64,000 nt of DNA from Neoarius graeffei (Eukaryota; Chordata; Actinopteri; Siluriformes; Ariidae), in contig NC_083587.1 in assembly GCF_027579695.1 (NCBI RefSeq), forward strand, positions 7,814,001-7,878,000. Direction: 5' to 3'. The notes under the pieces were generated by a model. The model was not told where the DNA came from. It was given only the letters and a program-made list of their open reading frames with translations, and ran no database searches. Of the stretch, positions 10,075-21,335 are shown piece by piece. The translations under genes and the position numbers were made by a program. The first letter of the stretch is position 1; each line of letters starts with the position of its first letter.

Positions 10075-11469
10075 TGTTCGGGAATCAGACACAGTCTCAG
10101 CGTTTAAGTCTAGGCTGAAACCATATCTGTTTAGTCAAGCCTTTTGTTAATGGTGTTTATGAGGTAAAGGTGTAGATCTGGAGGGTCCTCAGACATAGAG
10201 TGTTTTGGTAAACTGGGATGTATGGATGCTGTCAGTCCCCACTCACTTGCTCACTCGAGTTTGTTGACGATGTAGTGGCTGGCTGCTTTATGTCCCGGGG
10301 CTCCCTCATGCCTGTGTTACCTTCTAGCTCTCCCCTTTTAGTTATGCTGTCATAGTTAGTTGCCGGAGTCCCTGTTTGTACTCAGTGCAATATGTATACT
10401 GTTCCTACTTATTCAGGTGACATTGGGCATACCTAACAACCTGTGTTTTCTCTCCCTCTCCCCCCCCAAATCTGTCCCTCTGAGTTACATGGAGTCAACA
10501 GGAAATCTTTTGGTGGAGAGGGTGGAGACCTCGACTGGGTCTCGTAGCCTGCAGGGAATTGGCCATCAGACATTCTGTCGCATGTCCCAGACCCAGTGAA
10601 ATGTAACTGAATTGTTTTGGCCAACCCTAAGGGTCCTATCTGCATCTGCCTGCACTCACTCTGATCTATAATTCCAACTGTCTCATTGCTGAGGAGTGTG
10701 CTCCCATCACCCAATCAAGCATCCAGCCAGAGCAGGTCATGATATTTTTTAACCATATTAACATGCCATTGTTGTGTATTATGCCTGATGTCAAGACTCT
10801 CGTCTCTGCGAGCCTACCACACAGATTTAATACTTGTGTTATTTTTAGGGCATACCTAACAACCTGTGTTTTCTCTCTCTCTCTCCCCCCCAAATCTGTC
10901 CCTCTGAGTTACATGTCAGTCCTGGGATCGAGATGCTGACCTCTTCTGCTCCTCGGACCTGCTTGATCCATCCTGGTGCCCTGTGTCTGGTTGGAGTCTC
11001 ATCGCATCACTCCTGTGGAGGATGGGCCCATGAGGACAGTTGAAAGTTACTCCTGGAGGACGCCCTGGACTCTTACAGTAATGCTTTTATGGCTGAGGAC
11101 TACAGTTGACTTGCTAACTTTCGGACTGCAGTTGTCATGAACAGTTTTGCACTCAAGTTTCCATCAATGAAGAGTTTATAACAGCAACGAAACTGTCTTG
11201 ATGTTATAACTGTGAATATTATAGTCATGCTGTCTGTTGTTGCCCAAATGAGGATGGGTTCCCTTTTGAGTCTGGTTTCTCTCGAGGTTTCTTCCTCATG
11301 TCATCTGAGGGAGTTTTTCCTTGTCACTGTCACCACAGGCTTGCTCATTGGGGATAGATTAGGGATAAAATTAGCTCATGTTTTAAGTCGTTCAAATTCT
11401 GTAAAGCTGCTTTGCGACAATGTTTATTGTTAAAAGCACTATACAAATAAACTTGACTTGACTTGACTT
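10075..11469 (+). other. L2 3' UTR with internal duplicated block
   Basis: Non-coding tail of the L2 element. A block of about 65 bases beginning GGGCATACCTAACAACC occurs twice, at about 10426-10492 and 10848-10914, each followed by a C-run and TCTGTCCCTCTGAGTTACATG. The tail ends in ACTTGACTTGACTTGACTTGG at 11450-11470, the tandem 3' end of this LINE group. Confidence 0.7.
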
Positions 11470-11811
11470 GGCATGATGCCATTGGGGCTCTGCTACATGC
11501 TACTGAAAATGTACAGTCACTCAAAAACTGCGAGGATTGTTCCTCAGACATTTTTCATCTCAGCTACAGAATCTTATTTTATGTGTCCTCGATTTGCTCA
11601 GTTGAAATACTTTGCTGGCTCTGCACCAGAGTCAAACACTTGGAAAGTCTGGCTTTAATGTCAGCACGTCCTCATTTCAATCATAAATTGCTTGCAAATA
11701 ATTTTACCCCGACTTCAGTAAGTACACTTTTCTCTGGAGGCATGTACACTGCCACTCAAAGCCAGTCAATTTTACACAGGAAAACACAGCTTTGTACTGA
11801 ATTTACATAGG
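11470..11811. other. Unassigned single-copy-looking DNA
   Basis: Between the L2 tail and the first SINE I see no gene, exon or repeat that I recognise. Confidence 0.4.
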
Positions 11812-12336
11812 CCACACGATGTCGCAGTGGTTAGCAGTGTCACCTCACAGCAAGCAGCCCCATGAGTGATCTAGAGTGAGCCTTGTGGATGACCGGCAGT
11901 CTTTATGTCTGGAGTTTGCATGTTCTCCTCGTGCCTTTGAGGGTTTCCACTGGATGCTCTGGGTTCCTCCCCCAGTCCAAAAAGAAAGCACAACTTTATT
12001 CATCACACACTTGTGAAATTTCCTCTCTGCATTTAACCCATCTGAAGCAGTGAACACACATGCACATTCCCAGAGCAGTGGGCAGCCATGGTAACAGCAC
12101 CCAGGGAGCAGTTGGGAGTTAGGTGCCTTGCTCAAGGGCACCTCAGCCCAAGGCCATCCCATATCAACCCAACCTGCATGTCTTTGGATTGTGGGGGAAA
12201 CCAGAGGAAACCCACACAGACACAGGGAGAACATGCAAACCCCACACAGAAAGGCCCTTGCCGGCCACTGGGTTCAAACCCAGAACCTTCTTGCTGTGAG
12301 GCAACCATGCTAACCACTACGTCACCGTGCCGCCCA
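11812..12336. repeat. Two facing tRNA-derived SINE copies with another repeat between them
   Basis: A plus-strand copy (about 11812-11985) has a damaged head GTCGCAGTGGTTAGCAGTG and part of the body. A minus-strand copy (about 12149-12336) has the conserved AAGACATGCAGGTT body and the head ending in GGGCGGCACGGTG. Between them, 11986-12148 holds a second repeat containing CAGGGAGCAGTTGGG, part of which recurs at about 12588-12645. Both are non-coding. Confidence 0.7.
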
Positions 12337-12649
12337 AGACATGTGGATGTGGATTAGGTCACGTGACAACTCTCAATAGCCCAGAGGTGTGGATGTGTCT
12401 AGGTTACCCCTGAGATAGCTCATGGGTACAGAAAGTGAATGAATATATGTATACAAGTCAGGGCACTTGTTTAATTATGTGTTTTTATGTCTTGTGCTTA
12501 AGAACAACATGGTGAAAAATGTTAGAAAATTATGAAATCAACTCTGATTTTTCTTTATTCACTGACCAGGATCTTTGATAGCATCCAGGGAGCAGTTGGG
12601 GGTTAGGTGTCTTGCTCAAGGGTACTTCAGCCCAACTCTGAACTCAGAA

Positions 12650-14634
12650 TTCATTTATTTGGGTCTTCGACAAACATACATAAAGCATAAAAAAGCAAAA
12701 ATACTTGAAATAGGAAATATGAAAGATCCAGGGGACCTACATTAAGGTAATGAAAATAAAACTGCTATCATGCAGGCCATCATAGGCTCCCTGCAGGAAC
12801 ATAAAATATTTGTAGTTGACTTTTTAAAATTTTCATAATATGATGTTTAGGTTTGTGATAAAATTCACATTTGACTTATGTGATAAATTTACACATAGCA
12901 ATGTCACTTTTGAACAATCTTGCATATATAACATACTTAAGCATTATACATAGTAATAAGCATGCAGTCAGTGGTGTATAAACAATATTATTTTATATAT
13001 ATGAAGAACATCTATCTGGAACATATATAACAATTCACAATATTACAGCTCACACTATAGTTCTGAATGATATGGCGTTTAACATATGAAGAGAACCCTT
13101 GAAGACTATGTTTATGAACCTTTTCTAGAATAATTTTTGGTGTGAATTTAATAGTTTGAGGTAGATCATATCTAACACATTTTTCAGCAAATTTGTGTTT
13201 AGTTCTTGGTTGATAAATTTGACTTGATGAATTGGAGTTGCAATATTAAAAGTTAGAGATTGAAAATAGCTGGGAAGAGTGCCTTCATGATATTTGAAAT
13301 AGAATTTAAGTTTCTGTAGATAGAAAATATCTTCAAGCTTCAACAAATGGAGGTTCTTAAACAAGGGTTCTGTATGACAATTATATTTAGCACATTAAAT
13401 AACTAATAATTTTCTTCTGAATCTTAAAAATCTGTTCACAATTAAATCTCCAAAGTAAGATACCAAAGTTTAGATGTGATAACACAAGAGAATTGTAAAT
13501 CTTTATTTTTTGCATCGAGAGGTAGAATATTTTTTAGTCTGTTTAGTATGCCTAAAGTTTTAGAAATTTTGTTTGCAATTTTGTCAACATGATCTTTCCA
13601 ATTGAGGTTTTCATTTATTGTTAAGCCAAGAAAATTGAATGTACTAACTCTTTCAATAGAAGTATTATTTATTTGGAGATCAATGTGCCCAACTGATTTT
13701 TGTGGTGTATGAAATACAATGAATTTAGATTTATTAACATTCAATGATAACTTATTCAACAGCAACCAGTTGTTTACTTTTTGTAATTCATCATTTACTA
13801 TGGAGATGTTTGTAATTTGTTTATTATTTAAATCTATTTTGACAGTTGTTTGTAAGGTTGTGTTATCTGCATATATTATGAATGAAAAAAGCTTACTACT
13901 TGCTGTTATATCATTCATGTAAATAATAAAAAGTAGGGGGCCAAGAATGGATCCTTGGGGAACACCTATGTTTAAAGATTGATGAGATGAGTTATGATCT
14001 TCAAATGATACATATTGCTTCCGATTGGATAAATAGTTTTTCAAAAGTGATAGAGATAGACCTTGTATTCCATAATGACTTAGTTTAATTTTAAGTATAG
14101 TATGATCTAAGGTGTCAAACGCTTTAGAAAGGTCTAAAAAACCACTAAGTGGTATATTATTATTATCAAGTTCATAGATAAGTCGATCAGTTAGTTCAAG
14201 AGCTGCAAATTCTGTTGAGTGATTAGTTCGGAAGCCATATTGAGAATTTATAAATAATTTGTTAACATAAAAATAGTCATAAAGTTGATTGTATATAATT
14301 TTTTCAAATATTTTTGACATGACAGGAAGTAATGAAATGGGGCGGTAGTTTAAGAACTGTGTTTCATCATCTTTTTTATAAACAGGCGTGACTTTGGCTA
14401 TTTTTAGCAGATTTGGAAAGATGCCAGTGGTTATCATTTGATTAACTATAGTTAAAATTGGTGACAATAGTACAGATTTAATACTTTTTAATAGCTTTGT
14501 AGATATTTCATCGAATCCATAACTTGTTTTAGGTGCTAGCTTATCTATAATTTTTTCAATGTCATTCTGAGAAACAGTGTGAAAAGAAAGTTTACAATGA
14601 ACTGTAAGGAGGTGAATTTTAGTGAGAAGACTTA
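12650..14634 (-). mobile_element. Jockey-superfamily-like LINE, truncated
   Basis: A minus-strand non-LTR element. RT coding covers about 14634-13125 and an AT-rich 3' region continues toward 12650. Its 5' part is missing: at 14634 the sequence meets a Tc1 element, and beyond that element lies only an inverted copy of 14601-14634. The RT resembles jockey-superfamily LINEs in motif layout, but I cannot fix the clade. Confidence 0.7.
13125..14634 (-). pseudogene. LINE reverse transcriptase with altered active site
   Basis: The open frame from about 14634 to 13442 contains motif A (SGFLDLSKAFDTLDH), motif B (GVPQGSILGPLLF) and motif C. Motif C reads FIIYADNTTLQ near 13865-13897, with Asn in place of the second catalytic Asp of YADD. 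The C-terminal part (13364-13125, LLKLEDIFYLQKLKFYF) is in another frame, so an indel lies near 13480. RT would copy the element RNA at a nicked target. The Asn change and the frameshift both mark this copy as inactive. Confidence 0.8.
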
Positions 14635-15574
14635 CAGTTGAAGTCAGAAGTTTACATACACTTAGGTTGAAGTCATTAAACCTAATTTTTTGGCCAATCC
14701 ACAGATTTCATGCTCACAAACAATCCCACCTATGAAGCACTGGGGGGTGTCAGGCAGCATCATGATGTTGGGGTGCTTTGCTGCAGGGGGAACTGGTGCA
14801 CAGGAGATGACATCATGTTTCATGGAAACTTCTGATCCAATGGAATTGTGATAAAGTGAAATTAAATTTGTTGGAAACATTTCTTGTGTCAAGGCTGCCC
14901 CATGTTAACCTAATCACATGTCTTTGGACTGTGGGGGAAATCAGAGCACCCAGTGGAAACCCATGCCGACACAGGGAGAACATGCAAATTCTACACAGAA
15001 AGGCCCCCATCAGCCACTGGGCTCAAACCAGGAAGAACTGGTCCACAGGAAATTACATCACATCACATTTCATGTAAACTTCTGACCCAGTGGAATTGTG
15101 ATAAATCCATTCATCCATTACCACTTATCCTGTGCAGGGTCACAGGCAAGCTGGAGCCCATCCCAGCTCGAACCCAGAACCTTCTTGCTGTGAGGTAACA
15201 GTGGTAACCACTACACCACAAAGCTGCCCACACAAAGAACACAATCCCACCTGTGAAGCACTGGGGGGTGTCAGGCAGCATCATGATGTTGGGGTACTTT
15301 GCTGCAGGGGGAACTGGTGCACAGGAGATGACATCATGTTTCATGGAAACTTCTGATCCAATGGAATTGTGATAAAGTGAAATTAAATTTGTTGGAAACA
15401 TTTCTTGTGTCATACACAGAGTAGAGGTCCTAACCAACTTGCCAAGTTATAGTTTGTGAGCATGAAATCTGTGGATTGGCCAAAAAATGAGCTTTAATGA
15501 CTTCAACCTAAGTGTATGTAAACTTCTGACTTCAACTGTAAGTCTTCTCACTAAAATTCACCTCCTTACAGTCC
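14601..15574. repeat. Perfect palindrome split by the Tc1 relic
   Basis: Bases 14601-14634 and 15539-15574 are exact inverted copies over 34 bases, including the TA duplicated on insertion. Without the element and one TA they would form an uninterrupted 66-base palindrome with the target TA at its centre. The left arm is LINE coding sequence. Confidence 0.85.
14635..15538. mobile_element. Sleeping-Beauty-like Tc1 relic with nested SINE fragments
   Basis: Terminal inverted repeats begin CAGTTGAAGTCAGAAGTTTA at both ends and are flanked by TA (14633-14634 and 15539-15540). This closely resembles the salmonid-type Tc1 ends from which Sleeping Beauty derives. Inside are two direct copies (about 14727-14890 and 15241-15412) of a transposase fragment encoding SIMMLGCFAAGGTGA, the region around the second catalytic Asp of Tc1 proteins. 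Between the copies are minus-strand SINE pieces at about 14888-15042 and 15109-15232. No transposase is intact. Confidence 0.8.
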
Positions 15575-17489
15575 CAGAGCACTGAGTAAAAAAGGGATGC
15601 CGTTGTCTGCTGCCTCATTGAGTACCCCCTTAGCAAAAATAAATTTATTCAAGTGTACTATGAGTATACTTATTTTTTTACTAAAACTGAGGAAGTATAC
15701 TTGAAGTTGACTTTTTATAAACTATATTTTATATACTTAAGAATAGTATAGTGAAGTATACTTGGCTTATACTGAAAAGTATAAACAAAAGTCTAAGACT
15801 AAGTACATTAATACTAAGACTTACACTTATAGTTAGGTCCATATATATTTGGACACTGACACAAATTTTATTTTTTTACCTGTTTACTGAAACCTATTCA
15901 GGTTATAATTATATAATGGACATGCACATAAACACGTGGTTTCCTTATAATAAACTGTATTCCACCCTTCTTTCAACCATCACAGAATGGAACCATCATC
16001 TTCGTATACTTTCAAAAACTTTCAAGGTCTTTATGCCCTCAACTTTTTTTTTTACTTTTATGACTACAGTGAAATTAGTAAATTATATGCATTTAAGGAA
16101 GCCTGCATCCCTGTCTCCATTTGACTGAATGGTCTCAATTGGGGTGACAGTTCATAGCACTGTTTGAAGTGGGTTTATTCTGGGTTTTGGTTAAAAACCT
16201 CTGGTAGGTCTAAACATTGGTGGTGGTAGCCAAGCACTGGGCCCTGCCACATTCGCAACTGAGGAAAAACTGGAATTAAGACACTTCATGTCTTAAAGTA
16301 ACGATCAGCTAATGAAGTGGCCACTTTGCATCAGGGAATATCTCATGCTCTGTCACTGTTGGTTATTTTCTAATAACAGCATGTTTTATTTCTTCCATGC
16401 TGAATTGTTACCTCTGGATGTGACTGGTGACCAGAGAAGTAACTTAAGGAAAGCTACCTCCAGTGTTAAATAGTGTGCCTACTCAAAGACATTGTCAAAT
16501 AAGAGCATAAGAAATGGTTTCATCTTCTGTATTAGTGTTTGTGTGTCCTGAATTCAAAATGGTCACATCAGTCCAAATTTCATATGGTACTTCGTATTTT
16601 CGAAATGGTTTGATTGTACATTCTTACCATGATCTCATTTCATGTGTTCACATTACAAATTTTGAATGAAGTTGTACTGTATTTTTTTTTTTTTTGGCAA
16701 ACTGATCTTTTGAATCAGACTTGAGCCACTTTTGATTTGTTTTTAATTTCACACTTTATTGCACATACTATATATACATCACTTCTGAACCCCCTCCCAC
16801 ACTCACATTTATCTGGGCAAGGATGTACAGCAGTTGCTTCTGGTATTTTTTTTTATTAATCTATCTCCCTTATGACTTATTTGACTATTTAAGATTCTTT
16901 GTGAAGTGCAACATGTGGATTATGCATGTAATTTTATTTCTTTTGAACTGCAAGTGAACAGAGGTCTATACACACTCGGGGCACTTTTACTGCTAAAAGT
17001 AGTTTTGCCTTGTCCAAATCAGAGTGAAATGCAGTACATCACATGTTTGATTCACTGACTTCAGGGTAACAACTGTACAGATGAAAGAGTCCTTATATGA
17101 TTGACTTACATAGATTAATTTATAATCTAACACTAAAATTATACTTAAATCTAAAAAGTGTTTTAAATCCATCAATTTTTTAAAATGTGTTAAATACATA
17201 TGTACAATTGTTAAATCTATACAAATATTGCATGTTATTTTAAAATAAGATTGTGTCCAAGTCCCCCCCATGGATAATGTCAAAGAGTTGTTTCATAATT
17301 TACAGTTCATTGGTCGGTATATGCACAGGCATTTTTTGTAAAAGAAATCGTTCAGGAAACACTAAAGTTGGCTTTGATAATTAAATGCGATCCTCGTTAT
17401 ATCTGCATGCCAAACCCTGTGTAATAAACTAAATGTTAAGTGTGTCGAGATGACCGGACTCAAAAGCAAGACTAGCAGTTCAGCAGGTA
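15575..17489. other. AT-rich intergenic DNA with a Tc1-type end
   Basis: From 15640 to 15790 the octamer GTATACTT and close variants recur. At about 15831-15860 TAGTTAGGTCCATATATATTTGGACA looks like the left end of a Tc1/mariner element; I found no matching right end. Homopolymer T runs lie at 16683-16694 and 16848-16854. No coding exon is recognisable up to the hsf5 poly(A) signal. Confidence 0.4.
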
Positions 17490-17496
17490 AGAGTGA

Positions 17497-17502
17497 TTTA
17501 TT
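17497..17502 (-). promoter_or_regulatory. Poly(A) signal of hsf5
   Basis: AATAAA on the minus strand, about 170 bases downstream of the proposed stop codon at 17673, closing a short 3' UTR. Confidence 0.6.
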
Positions 17503-17672
17503 GAAAAGCAAGAGAGCAAAAAACATGCAAGAGACAATCAGTTACATGACTGGCCTTCATGAGTGATGACCTTCTGAGTGATATTTGTCAGGAAATGGAA
17601 TGAAGACACTCAGTTAACATATTTCCAATATTTCCACTCAAAATAAACATGAGGTGCCTGGTCAAACTGTCT

Positions 17673-20600
17673 TCATGTGGTGAACAGACTGCTGGAATCA
17701 TCATCATCCTGAATAAGGAGAAAACACACACAAATCAGTGTGAGCTAGCTAACCAGCTTGCTATCAAGTGCTATACAGCGAGTGTGGCTCCTTCAGGATC
17801 TATGTCCTCGCATGGAGCAACAATAAACGGAACACACTGATTTAAATTACAAACATTTTATGGTTATGTTATGGTTTTGTGAGGCAGCACGGTGGTGTAG
17901 TGTTTAGCACTGTCACCTCAAAGCAAGAAGGTCTGGGGTTTGAGCCCAGCAGCTGATGAGGGTCTTTCTGTGTGGGTTTCTTCTGGGTGCTCCGGTTTCC
18001 CCCACAGTCCAAAAGACATGCAGGTTAGGCTAATTGGTGGCTCTAAAGTGAACAGTTGTTTGTTTCTATGTGCCTGTGATGACCTGGTAACTTGTCCAGG
18101 GTGTACCCTGCCTCTCATCCATAGTCAACTGGGATAGGCTGCAGCTCACTTGCGACCTGGATAAGTGGCTAAAGATAATGGATGGATTGTTTTGTGATTT
18201 TTATTTCCTTTCAATACCTGTTTGCAATTCAGTTTCACTGGAAGACAAAATCAAAATTGCATAAATTATGATAAGGTGCATCACTACTTTGGGTGTGTTA
18301 GAAGCACACGTAGCATTTGCGTGAAATGTGGCATCATAATTTTGTTTGAAGTATAAATTTTTAAAATGAAGCACATAGTATAGTTTCCAGACATGAGAAT
18401 TTCTCACACAGATAAATAACTGTAAATTTTCCTTTGAAACAACGTTTGTGAACAATAATGTTTGAGTGAGTAAATTTGGTGGTGGATTCAGACTTTATAG
18501 TACATACATATACAGAACCAATCAAAGGTTTGGACACCTTCTAATTCAATGTTTTTTCTTTATTTTAAAAGATTTATTACAACACCATGTCTTAAACTAA
18601 TGATGGATGTCGTTTCTCTTTACTTAGTTGAGCAGTTCTTGATATCATATGGATAAGTACAGTTGTAGAATAGGGCTATTTACTGTATTTTTATTATTTA
18701 CTATTTGATCTCAATCACATTAAAAAGGCAAGAAACTCGTCCACTAATTAACTTTAGACGAAGCACGCCTGTTAATTGAAAAGCATTCCAGGTGACGACC
18801 TCATGAAGCCAGTGAAGATAATGCCAATAGTGTACAAACCGTCATCAAGATAAACAGTGACTACTTTGAAGAATCTAAAATATGATTTTTTTTACACTTT
18901 GTTTGCCACATAATTCCATATATGTTCCATGTGTTATGTCATAGTTGTGATGTCGTCAGTATTGTTCTACAATGTGGAAAATAGTCAAAATACAGAAAAC
19001 CCTGTGAATGAGTAGGGGTACACAAACTTTTGACTGGTACTGTAATTACAGCATAGATTATACAGAGCACATTATTAATGCAGATACTCAGGGGAGTTCT
19101 TTAAGGGGGAACATTTAATCTGACCTGCAGTTCTTCTGCCAGTTTGAGTAGACTCTCCAGGATCATGTCACTCTCCCTGAGATCTGCAGATTCGCCTGCT
19201 TGCCAGTTTGGATTCTGACCAGTGTAATGGTGGTGGCCGAAGAAGGAATACTGGACAATAAGGGGTAAAATTGTGTTACAACACACATCAAGGTTTCACT
19301 TTTTTTGACATCCCAACAGTCCCTTCACAACACAACATGTATCATCAAATCTTAATATGGATACACAGGCTCAAATTTCACTGGCAATTTCTTCTGATTA
19401 GTACACAATCTGAAAAAGTTTCTCAGCACTCACAGGGTAATATCCACAATAAACGTTGGAGGCAGCTGGGTGTTGGGAGAAGTTCATGTTTGAATCCAAG
19501 GAGCCTGGGCTATAGTAGTGATACCCTGCAAAAAAAAAAAGTTATCAAATGACTTCCCATTTGGTAACACATTAACACCATCTCGGTAAAGCATTATTCT
19601 GGAAAATATTACAATACAGCTCCTAGAGCCACTCTTATTTATTTCCTCCCTACTGTACTAAACGGTGCTGACATCAAACTTTAAAATCGTTGTCAGAAAC
19701 AACTGAAAGAAATCACATGCAGTATAAAGCCTGACCAATAGACTGGTTGGCCAAATTAAGGCTCCATTAAATTATTGGTATCAACAGAAATCATGTGCAT
19801 GAAGCACCTCTAATATCATTAAAAAAATAAATATTCAGTATGAAAAAGCACATATTAATGAGTTCAAACAAAAGCCAAAAACATACTGCCAAGCACCAGA
19901 TGACATTAATCACTCGTATTTTGTTCAAAAAAAAAAAAGAAGCAGTTTTGCAAGACATCGTAGTACTTGCTGCTTATAAGAAACACCAACACTGATACTG
20001 AGAAACAATACACTGGGCTACATCCCAAATTGCATGCATGCAAGTGTACATCAAAATAATACGCCATAACACAGTATTTGCTTCAGAAGCATGCGATTGG
20101 GATGACCACACATTTGGCGATTATACCGAAACGATGTAGATGAATAAATACTATATATTTTAAACTACCAACCATTTTTCATCGTAGCAGAGTTTTCCTT
20201 GGGTGAATTCACCATCTGATAACAGAAGCACTTTGTTGACTTGCTGGTCACCTTTATCTCAGCAGCAATCTTGGCCTTGTTGCCAGGCGTGAGTCGCTTT
20301 AGTTTGACCAGAAGCTCTGGGTTAGCCCGTCTGAAGTACTTGTTGCGAAAGTGATGCCGCTGGGCCGAAGTGAAAGCTTTGCCGAGTTGCTGCTTCTCTG
20401 AGCTGTCATGATCTGGGTGCACTTTTCTGAAACCATACAGGTTTAGCTGGCGAAAGAAACTGATGATGGAAGTGGTTTTGAAGTACGCTCTCGTCTGCTC
20501 ATTAGGAGAACCTAGCACTTCTTCTTCAAAGGGTTCCTGATAGATGAGTATTTGTTCCCCACTGGAGTCCCAGCAGATTGAGCAAATTTGAGGATTGTTC

Positions 20601-20674
20601 ACCAAATGCCACAACTTGCTGGGGAAATGGTTGGGGTTGATCGGGAGGGTGAAGCATGTTTCTTTGACTTCCAT
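17673..20674 (-). CDS. hsf5: Heat shock factor 5-like transcription factor (spliced, five exons proposed)
   Basis: Exon 1 (20674 to about 20173) starts at an ATG in MEVKETCFTL and encodes an HSF DNA-binding domain, including FPSKLWHLVNN and FFRQLNLYGFRKV, which recognises heat-shock-element-type DNA. Proposed exons follow: 19434-19525 (T-run acceptor; donor CCT|GTGAGT; Tyr/Ser-rich), 19125-19250 (ends LLKLAEELQ; donor CAG|GTCAGA), 17777-17836, and terminal 17673-17708 with four GAT codons and a TGA stop. Exon phases agree throughout if exon 1 ends at 20173, where the donor (G|GTTGGT) is weak. The product would be about 271 residues, roughly half human HSF5. The DBD insertion pattern and the acidic/leucine segment favour HSF5 over HSFY. 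Introns hold a Tc1 MITE and a SINE. HSF5 acts in the nucleus and is known for a role in male germ cells. Confidence 0.75.
17881..18188 (+). repeat. tRNA-derived SINE in an hsf5 intron
   Basis: Head GGTGGTGTAGTGTTTAGCAC resembles a polymerase III A box and GGGTTTGAGCCC a B box. The body contains CCCCCACAGTCC and AGACATGCAGGTTAGG, and it ends ATAATGGATGGA. It is oriented opposite to hsf5. Confidence 0.85.
18512..19042 (+). mobile_element. Tc1-type MITE in an hsf5 intron
   Basis: 531 bp flanked by TA (18510-18511 and 19043-19044). Ends read CAGAACCAATCAAAGGTTTG and, reversed, CAGTACCAGTCAAAAGTTTG. It has no coding capacity. A second copy in opposite orientation lies at 26409-27709. Confidence 0.85.
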
Positions 20675-20699
20675 ACCAGCTGAAGAATTTGCAAGCACC

Positions 20700-21011
20700 T
20701 GGTGAAAACGGACAGGAGCTCAGGGTTAGTGAACTGGAGTTATTGATTTATATAGACATTTGTAAACTAACTTGATTTACAACAGTTGCTCTTTAGTGTT
20801 GACTAGTTAGCAAGGCAGGGGGGGGGATGACAACGACGACATGTCACACTCTCAGAAAATAAAGTGCAGTAGTAGTCCTATTATGCATGGTCATTGGGAC
20901 AGTACCCTCTAATGTGCTTATTTGTCCCATTTATATACTTCCTGGGAATGTACAGCATATGGACCTTTCTGATCCTAAAAAGTACCCATAGTTACCTTGA
21001 GGTCCAATAAT
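20700..21011. other. hsf5 5' flank
   Basis: A possible 3' splice acceptor TTTTCACCAG ends at 20700 on the minus strand, just upstream of the hsf5 ATG, which would imply a 5' untranslated exon further right. The rest shows a G-run (20817-20826) and no clear TATA box. The Gmr1-like LTR starts at 21017. Confidence 0.4.
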
Positions 21012-21016
21012 GAGCC

Positions 21017-21318
21017 TGTAGCTTTCCCTAGGTGTGGGTGGAGCACAGAGGATGGCAGGACAGAGATCAGGTTCAACAAATAGTTTTATTGCTACACTTT
21101 TCAGTGAACACAATATGTTTGGCACACACACACATCAGGTGTCTGGTTCGGGAGAGACCTCCTCTGCTCTCGCTCTCCCTCCCTAAATAGGGCGCGGTCA
21201 CTGGGAAGACACACAAACACAGGTTAATTGCTCTCAGGTGAAGTGATTCTGCCACTTACCTTCCCTGACTCCGCCCTCCTGTCACAGACCGGTGCTTGAC
21301 CACGCCCCCGCTGCCACA
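21017..21318 (-). repeat. 3' LTR of the Gmr1-like element
   Basis: TGTAGC...GCCACA. On the minus strand it holds CCTATTTAGG at 21191-21182, both TATA-like and a perfect CArG consensus, and AATAAA at 21090-21085. Its hsf5-proximal edge is 343 bp upstream of the hsf5 ATG. Confidence 0.95.
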
Positions 21319-21335
21319 TACCCCCACCGCCCGAC

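Larger units (their letters stand above)
1..11469 (+). mobile_element. L2-type LINE retrotransposon, three times interrupted
   Basis: A long non-LTR element on the plus strand that begins before the window. Its second ORF can be followed in pieces: endonuclease (about 80-395, 1937-2330), linker (2400-2860), reverse transcriptase (2990-3468, then 9115-10070), then a 3' UTR ending in a short TTGAC-type tandem tail at 11451-11469. The breaks are insertions: a hAT element (396-1936), an unidentified AT-rich piece (about 3469-3714) and a Gypsy element (3720-9114). Removing the Gypsy element and one copy of its 5-bp duplication restores a continuous reading frame across the join. The 3' UTR and short tandem tail are what I know from fish L2 (CR1/L2 group) elements. 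The copy is long dead. Confidence 0.85.

Noticed and set aside
20165..20698. Start of hsf5 at 20698
   Set aside because: That position reads GTG, not ATG; the first ATG in frame is at 20674 and fits the family N terminus.
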